NCBI RefSeq assembly: GCF_025264685.1
Contig: NZ_CP073721.1
Span: 6,837,501-6,901,500, forward strand
Direction: 5' to 3'
Origin: Dactylosporangium roseum
GTDB taxonomy: Bacteria; Actinomycetota; Actinomycetes; Mycobacteriales; Micromonosporaceae
DNA length: 64,000 bases
Below, one piece after another: positions 59,126 through 64,000 of the stretch. The notes beneath the pieces are model-generated. The model had not been told where the DNA came from and did no database searches. It saw only the letters and a list, made by a program, of their open reading frames with translations. Within the stretch, counting starts at the first letter, position 1. Each line of letters begins with the position of its first letter. Made by a program: the position numbers and the translations under genes.

Positions 59126-61452
59126 CGTGTCACGGCGGCGAGCCGACCGGCTTCCGCGACAACCGCGAGGTCGCCCTCCTGGTCGGTCCGCAGGACCCTG
59201 GCCCCGCCGCGCACGAGCCGCGACAGCAGCACCGGGCTCGGATGCCCGTAGTCGTTGCCCGCACCGACGCTGACCAGGGCGATCCGCGGCGCCACGGCGT
59301 CGAGGAACTCCTCGTCTTGAAACGCGCTGCCGTGGTGGGCGACCTTCAGCACGTCGGCACGCAACTCGCCCGGGGCGGCCGCCGACCGGAGGCTGAGCTG
59401 CTCCTCGGTCTCCGCGTCGCCGGTCAGCAGCACCCGGACGCCGCCGGTGGTCACCATCAGGACCAGCGAGTTGTTGTTGGGGTCGGACCGGGTGCCGGTC
59501 GTCGGCCCCGCCGGGCCGAGGACCGCCAGCCGCACCTCACCGACCGTCATCACCTGCCCGGACTGCGCGTCGCCGGAGCGCAGCCCTCGGGCCAGCACCG
59601 CCGACCGGCCCGCCGCAGGCTCCGGGAACGGCGGCAGCAGGAGCCGGTCGACGGTCCGTCCGCGCAGCACCCCGTCCAGGCCGCCGATGTGGTCGACGTG
59701 GAAGTGGCTCAGGGCCAGCAACGGCACGTGCCGCACGCCCAGCCGGCGCAGGCAGCCGTCGGCGGCCTCCGGGTCCGGTCCGGCGTCGACCACCACCGCC
59801 GAGGCCCCGCCCGCCGACACGACGAGCGTGTCGCCCTGACCGACGTCGCACGCCACGATCAGCCAGCCGGGCGGCGGCCAGCCACCGGCCAGCAGGCGCA
59901 CGGGCGTCGCGCCGAGCACCGCCGCGACGGCGACGACCAGGGCGAGCCGTCGCACGACGGGCCGCTTCGCGGCGATCAGCAGCACGGCGAGCAGCCCACC
60001 CAACAGCAGCCCGCCGAACGTGCCGCCGGGCCACGGCACGACACCGTCGGGCACGTCGGCACCGTGGTGTGCGATGGCCACCAGCCACCGGGCCGGCCAG
60101 GAGGCGAGCCAGGCGGTGAACTCCGCGACGGCCGGCAGCACCGGCGACAGGACAGCCGTGACGACCCCGACGACCGTGGCCGGCGCGACGGCCGGCGCCG
60201 CCAGCAGGTTGGCGGGGATGGTGGTGAGGCTGACGGTCGCCGACATGCCGGCGATCACCGGTGCGCACGCGGCCTGCGCGGCGGCGGGCACGGCGAGCGC
60301 CTCGGCCGCGAACCCGGGCCAGCCCTTGGCCTTCAGTGCCTCGGTCCAGCGGGGCGCCAGGAGCACCAGGCCGCCGGTCGCCAGGACCGACAGCGCGAAC
60401 CCGGCGTCGACGGCGAGCTCGGGATCGAACACGACGAGGACCAGGACGCCGGCGGCGAGCGACGGCAGCGCCGCGCGCGGCCGGCCGAGCGCCAGTGCCA
60501 CGAGGGCCAGGCCACCCATGGCGGCCGCGCGCAACACGCTCGGCGACGGGCGGACCAGGATGACAAAGCCGATGAGCGCCAGCACGCATACGACTGCGGC
60601 GACCCGCGGACCGGCGCGGCACCAGCGGACGATCATCAGCATCAGCCCGACGACGATCGCCAGGTTGGCGCCCGAGACGGCGGTCAGGTGGGTCAGGCCG
60701 GTCGCCTTGAAGTCGGCGGCGAGGCCCGGATCGAGGCGGCTGGTGTCGCCGACCACCAGGCCCGGCAGCAGGCCGCCCGGCTCCGGCGGGAGGGGGCCAC
60801 AGGCGCGCTGGAGGCCGGCGCGCAGCACACCGGCCGCACGCTGCACCCACGGCGCCGGCGTCACGCGCTCCGGCGCTCCGGCCGAGATGAGCGCCGCGCG
60901 CAGGTCGCCGCCGTCGGGCGGGGAGAGCCGCCCGGACGCCTCCACGTCCTGGCCGGGCAGGAGGCCGAGCCAGGCCCGGTCGCGCGCCAGGACCAGCACC
61001 CGCGCCCCCAGGTCGACCCGGGTCTCGTCGGCGGTGCGGAGCCACGTGAGCCGCGCCGGCACGACGACGGTCGCGTCGCGGCCCACCGTCGAGCGGCCGA
61101 GGCGAGGGTCGTCGGTCACCTCGAGTCCGAAGCGGACAGTGGCGTGGCTGGCGGCAAGGCCGGCGAGCGGCTGCGCGTCACGCTCGCCGACCCGGGCGGC
61201 CGAGGAGGCTGCCCCGCAGGCGACGCCGAACAGCACCGCGGTCACGATCCATCGCGTCCGGCGCAAGACCCGCACCGGCGCCGGCACCGGCCGGTCGGCC
61301 GTGCCGAGGGCGAGCAGCGAAGGCCAGGCCGCCGCCAGGACCAGCGCACCGATCACCACCGCCCAGCCGGTGTGCGCGGGAAGGAACAGGGCGGCCAGCG
61401 CCGAGAGCCAGCAGCCCAGCGCGGCCCCGGTCAGGCGGAAGTCCGTGGTCAT
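59122..61452 (-). CDS. comEC: ComEC/Rec2 DNA-uptake channel
   Basis: 776 residues. N-terminal DUF4131/OB-like part, competence membrane domain (GLTHLTAVSGANLAIVVGL) and a C-terminal metallo-beta-lactamase fold with LSHFHVDHIGG and KVAHHGS. It transports single-stranded DNA across the membrane with ComEA, or in this group may serve another DNA-related role. Overlaps comEA and holA by 4 bp. Confidence 0.96.
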   Translation of the reverse strand: MTTDFRLTGAALGCWLSALAALFLPAHTGWAVVIGALVLAAAWPSLLALGTADRPVPAPVRVLRRTRWIVTAVLFGVACGAASSAARVGERDAQPLAGLAASHATVRFGLEVTDDPRLGRSTVGRDATVVVPARLTWLRTADETRVDLGARVLVLARDRAWLGLLPGQDVEASGRLSPPDGGDLRAALISAGAPERVTPAPWVQRAAGVLRAGLQRACGPLPPEPGGLLPGLVVGDTSRLDPGLAADFKATGLTHLTAVSGANLAIVVGLMLMIVRWCRAGPRVAAVVCVLALIGFVILVRPSPSVLRAAAMGGLALVALALGRPRAALPSLAAGVLVLVVFDPELAVDAGFALSVLATGGLVLLAPRWTEALKAKGWPGFAAEALAVPAAAQAACAPVIAGMSATVSLTTIPANLLAAPAVAPATVVGVVTAVLSPVLPAVAEFTAWLASWPARWLVAIAHHGADVPDGVVPWPGGTFGGLLLGGLLAVLLIAAKRPVVRRLALVVAVAAVLGATPVRLLAGGWPPPGWLIVACDVGQGDTLVVSAGGASAVVVDAGPDPEAADGCLRRLGVRHVPLLALSHFHVDHIGGLDGVLRGRTVDRLLLPPFPEPAAGRSAVLARGLRSGDAQSGQVMTVGEVRLAVLGPAGPTTGTRSDPNNNSLVLMVTTGGVRVLLTGDAETEEQLSLRSAAAPGELRADVLKVAHHGSAFQDEEFLDAVAPRIALVSVGAGNDYGHPSPVLLSRLVRGGARVLRTDQEGDLAVVAEAGRLAAVTR

Positions 61453-62162
61453 ACCGTGACCCGGTCCTTCAACTGCTGGAACTTGGCGTCGCCGATGCCC
61501 TCGACCTTGCGCAGGTCGGCGACCGCGCGAAAGCCGCCGTGCGCGTCGCGATACTCGACGATGCGCCGCGCCAGCACCTCACCGACCCCGGGCAGGGTCT
61601 GCAGCTCGGTGGTCGAGGCCGTGTTGAGGTTGACCGGGACCGGGCCGGTGCCGGCCGCCGACGCGGCGCCCGGCGGCTGCGGGACGCCGACGGCGACCAT
61701 CTCCCCGTCGACCAGCTTGCGGGCCAGGTTGAGACCGGTGAGGTCGACGCCCGGCAGGGCACCGCCGGCGGCCTCGATCGCGTCCGCGACCCGGGAGCCC
61801 GCCGGAAGCCGGACCAGGCCGGGACGGCTGACCTTGCCGGTGACGGAGACGACGAGGAGCGCGGGTGAGGCGGGCGGGGAGGCGGAGTGCGCCGTCTCGG
61901 CCCGCGGCGCAGGCGTCACCTGCGGGCGGGAGCGCCAGGCGAGGAAGGCCGCCACGCCGACCACCAGCACCGCCAGCACGACGAGCACCCGCACGCCGCG
62001 TCGCCCGGGGTCGAACGCGGACACGGCGGGCCGCGGCGGGGCGGCGGAGTCCCACGGATATGCCGGTGGGTCGGCGGGGTCCGCGGGCAGGCCGACCACC
62101 CGGGCCAGCCGGCCGGCCACCGCGGCACGGTCGTCGCCGTCGTCATCACCAGAGCGCCACAT
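61449..62162 (-). CDS. comEA: ComEA DNA-binding protein
   Basis: 237 residues. One membrane helix (about 57-75), a SLBB-type domain (VSVTGKVSRPGLVRLPAGSR) and a C-terminal helix-hairpin-helix pair (LNTASTTELQTLPGVG, LRKVEGIGDAKFQQLK) that binds double-stranded DNA outside the membrane. First gene of the chain. Confidence 0.95.
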   Translation of the reverse strand: MWRSGDDDGDDRAAVAGRLARVVGLPADPADPPAYPWDSAAPPRPAVSAFDPGRRGVRVLVVLAVLVVGVAAFLAWRSRPQVTPAPRAETAHSASPPASPALLVVSVTGKVSRPGLVRLPAGSRVADAIEAAGGALPGVDLTGLNLARKLVDGEMVAVGVPQPPGAASAAGTGPVPVNLNTASTTELQTLPGVGEVLARRIVEYRDAHGGFRAVADLRKVEGIGDAKFQQLKDRVTV

Positions 62163-62251
62163 GACCCGGCACGGTAGGCCGGATCACCGTCCTTCCGCCG
62201 ACCGCGGAACCTCGATCTGTGGACAACGCTGCCCTTGTGGACAACCGGCGG

Positions 62252-63121
62252 TCACTCGGTCCGGTGCACCACCACGGCCACCATTCCCGGGCCGACGTGG
62301 GCGCCGACCGCCGCGCCGACCTCGGTCAGGCAGGCGGCCCGCAGCCGCTCTCCCAGCCGCTCCTTCAGCGTCGTCAGCAACGCGTCCGCCCGGTCGGGGG
62401 CCGCCAGGTGATGCACGGCCACGTCCACCACGGCGTCCCCCGCGGCCTCGTCGGCGATGTCGACCAGGCGAGCCAGCCCGCGCCCCGCGGTCCGTACCTT
62501 CTCCCGCACCACGACACCCTGCTCGGTGGTGTGCAGGATCGGCTTCACCGACAGCGCCGTGCCGAGCAGGGCCGCGGCGGCACCGATCCGCCCGCCCCGG
62601 CGCAGGAACTCAAGCGTGTCGACATAGAAGAGGGTGGTGGTACGGCCCACCGCCTCGACCGCCGCCGCCCGCACCTCCTCGAGCGAGCCACCCGCGGCCG
62701 CGACCGCGGCGGCGGCCAGCGCCGGGAAGCCCAGCCCCATTCCGGTCGACTGCGTGTCGACGACCTCGACCCGGCCGTCGAACTCCGCACCGGCCAGCAC
62801 GGCGGCGTCATAGGTGCCGGACAGCTTGGCCGAGAGGTGGACGGACAGCACGGCCTGCGCGCCGGCGTCGAGCAGCCTGCGGTACACCTCGGCGAACGCC
62901 TCGGGCGACGGCCGCGAGGTCGTGACGGCGACCCGGCGGGCGTTCAGCGCCTCCGCGACCGTGGCGGAGTCGATGTCGACGGTCTCCAGGCCGGGCACGC
63001 CGTTGACGACCACGGCGAGCGGGACGACGGTCAGCCGCCGGACCGGATCGTTGGCCAGGTCGAGAGGCAGATATGCGGTGGAGTCGGTGACAACGGCGAC
63101 GGAGGGGTGTGAGCCGGCCAT
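62252..63121 (-). CDS. DegV-family fatty-acid-binding protein
   Basis: 289 residues. VAVVTDSTAYLP at the N-terminus and TSRPSPEAFAEVYRRLL with SVHLSAKLSGTYDAA are the DegV/FakB hallmarks that hold a fatty acid for phosphorylation by FakA. TACGGT lies 6 nt before the ATG (leaderless). Confidence 0.93.
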   Translation of the reverse strand: MAGSHPSVAVVTDSTAYLPLDLANDPVRRLTVVPLAVVVNGVPGLETVDIDSATVAEALNARRVAVTTSRPSPEAFAEVYRRLLDAGAQAVLSVHLSAKLSGTYDAAVLAGAEFDGRVEVVDTQSTGMGLGFPALAAAAVAAAGGSLEEVRAAAVEAVGRTTTLFYVDTLEFLRRGGRIGAAAALLGTALSVKPILHTTEQGVVVREKVRTAGRGLARLVDIADEAAGDAVVDVAVHHLAAPDRADALLTTLKERLGERLRAACLTEVGAAVGAHVGPGMVAVVVHRTE

Positions 63122-63156
63122 GACCGCACCGTAGCCGATCCGGCGTCCCTTCCGGC

Positions 63157-63561
63157 CTAGCCTTCCTTGATCGACACCACCTGGAACGGCAAGCCCTGCT
63201 GGCAGGTGGTCAACATGTCGGGCTGCGGCACGCCGGTCACGGTGAGCGTCGTGCCGCTGCGCAGCTTGGCACGGTCGCCGCCGAGCAGCAGATAGGACTT
63301 GTCACCCACGGCCAGCAGGACGCAGCCGGGCTCCACGCCGTCGCGAACCTGCCCGGTGACGGTGATGGCACCCGCCGCGGGCCGGGACGGCACCGCGGAT
63401 CCCGTCGGCGAGGCGGACTCCGACGACGTGGACGGCGAGGGCGAGGGCGGCGCCGCGGCGGTGGACGGCGGCGCCCCGACCGGGTCCGACCCGTCCGCCG
63501 ACCCGCACCCGGCCAGCGCGAGAGCGGCGAGCGCGACGAGTCCGAAGTGCCGAAGTCTCAT
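63157..63561 (-). CDS. Small lipoprotein of unknown function
   Basis: 134 residues from ATG 63561, preceded by AGAGGAA. Lipobox LALAGC with Cys19, a Ser/Pro/Ala linker of ~45 residues and an OB-like beta domain (ITVTGQVRDGVEPGCVLLAV, TTLTVTGVPQPDML). Resembles small exported binding proteins; no ligand known. Confidence 0.75.
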   Translation of the reverse strand: MRLRHFGLVALAALALAGCGSADGSDPVGAPPSTAAAPPSPSPSTSSESASPTGSAVPSRPAAGAITVTGQVRDGVEPGCVLLAVGDKSYLLLGGDRAKLRSGTTLTVTGVPQPDMLTTCQQGLPFQVVSIKEG

Positions 63562-63604
63562 GGTTCCTCTGACGTGGCTGTGCCGCGAACGGTTCCCTCT
63601 GACG

Positions 63605-64000
63605 CTACGGCACGTTGTGCGCCGCCATCCGCCAACCGTGCACTGTGTCATACAACAGTAGCGTGGAGTGACAGTTGTGCAGCGCGCCGAGTGTCGGCGC
63701 GAACTCCACCGGCCAGCCGAGCAGGGCACACGTCGCATGCCGGGCCGCGCCCCCGTGGGTCGTCGCCACGATGACCGCGCCCTCCGGTGCCGCGTCGACG
63801 GCCTCCTGGAGGGCGGCGGCGACCCGCTTGCTCAGCGCGTCGACCTCCTCGACCCCGGCGTCGTCGACGGGCTCGCCGCGGCGCCACCGGGCGAACGACT
63901 CCGGCCAGCGGGCCGTGATCTCCGGATGGGTCAGGCCCTCCCAGTCACCGTAACTCCGCTCACGGAGCCGGGCGTCGTATCGCACCGGCAGGTCCACCAG
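63605..64000 (-). CDS. Histidine phosphatase family protein (3' portion; start outside window)
   Basis: The frame runs off the right edge; the RHG motif lies beyond. Present are the catalytic acid region YGDWEGL, the ARWPESFARW substrate loop and TTHGG (second catalytic His). Phosphoglycerate-mutase-like; probably acts on a phosphorylated small molecule. Specific substrate unknown. Confidence 0.88.
   Translation of the reverse strand: MVDLPVRYDARLRERSYGDWEGLTHPEITARWPESFARWRRGEPVDDAGVEEVDALSKRVAAALQEAVDAAPEGAVIVATTHGGAARHATCALLGWPVEFAPTLGALHNCHSTLLLYDTVHGWRMAAHNVP

Noticed and set aside
59242..62925. 1227-codon plus-strand frame
   Set aside because: Antisense to comEC, comEA and DegV; the product is Arg/Gly/Gln low complexity.
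1..64000. Secondary-metabolite gene cluster
   Set aside because: No polyketide synthase, NRPS, lanthipeptide or terpene cyclase motifs seen anywhere in the window.

Overview
The window is high-GC actinobacterial chromosome, most likely from the Micromonosporaceae (Actinoplanes/Dactylosporangium/Micromonospora type). Pointers are the very high GC, frequent GTG starts, a four-gene conservon (sensor, roadblock, DUF742 and GTPase proteins), DUF5753 and DUF5925 proteins, and many genes with a TANNNT/CANNNT box only 6-7 nt before the start codon, which suggests leaderless transcripts. The placement is inferred from gene content, not from a database match.

Layout. 1-5.8 kb holds the end of a c-di-GMP GGDEF-EAL protein, a HAD phosphatase, a phosphoribosyltransferase and a partner-switching stress cluster: a STAS-HATPase, a STAS-sigma factor fusion and a GAF-ANTAR regulator. 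Two of these have GTT(T/G)-N14/15-GGGTA promoters of sigma-B type. 5.8-11.7 kb has a secreted subtilase, about 1.2 kb of non-coding repeat tracts (a C4(A/G)G hexamer tract and a 13-bp minisatellite), an Ala-rich protein whose promoter is interrupted by an ISL3-family insertion sequence, an orphan receiver and a small membrane protein. 11.7-17.8 kb is an alpha-glucoside uptake operon (binding protein, two permeases, GH13 glucosidase), divergent from a LacI regulator across a consensus LacI/GalR operator.

18.1-25.8 kb is an accessory island that starts at tRNA-Lys(CTT). It holds the 3' end of a second tRNA, a fragment of an ISAs1-type transposase, a small secreted protein, an IS5-type element with a nonsense codon, a helicase-C3 protein next to a SEC-C/pRiA4b ORF-3 protein, a broken AbiEii-type toxin with its partner, and a DUF5753 regulator. 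26-31 kb has a lipoprotein, class I fructose-bisphosphate aldolase, an MFS exporter and an XRE regulator. 31.2-33.5 kb is a phage-like recombination cassette (AAA_24/Sak4-type ATPase, three small proteins, a second SSB), followed by HrpB helicase, a DUF1254 protein and a NADAR enzyme overlapping a tryptophan-rich protein with a 12-residue proline repeat.

38.7-48 kb has an MMPL transporter, a membrane protein, an Asp-rich 5x13-residue repeat protein, an amino-acid permease and the conservon cvnABCD. 48-55.2 kb has a DUF5925 AAA ATPase, a PfkB-family protein lacking the usual catalytic Asp, an FAD oxidoreductase, a GAF/PAS hybrid histidine kinase and a lipoprotein L,D-transpeptidase. 55.4-64 kb is core genome: rpsT, two long hairpin repeats, then the minus-strand chain comEA-comEC-holA-(W/Q-rich membrane protein) joined by 4-bp overlaps, a DegV protein, a lipoprotein and a histidine phosphatase cut by the window end.

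The most unusual items are the STAS-sigma fusion under sigma-B-like promoters, the NADAR plus 12-residue-repeat pair, the recombination cassette, the PfkB protein with GAGG in place of GAGD, and the tRNA-anchored island.
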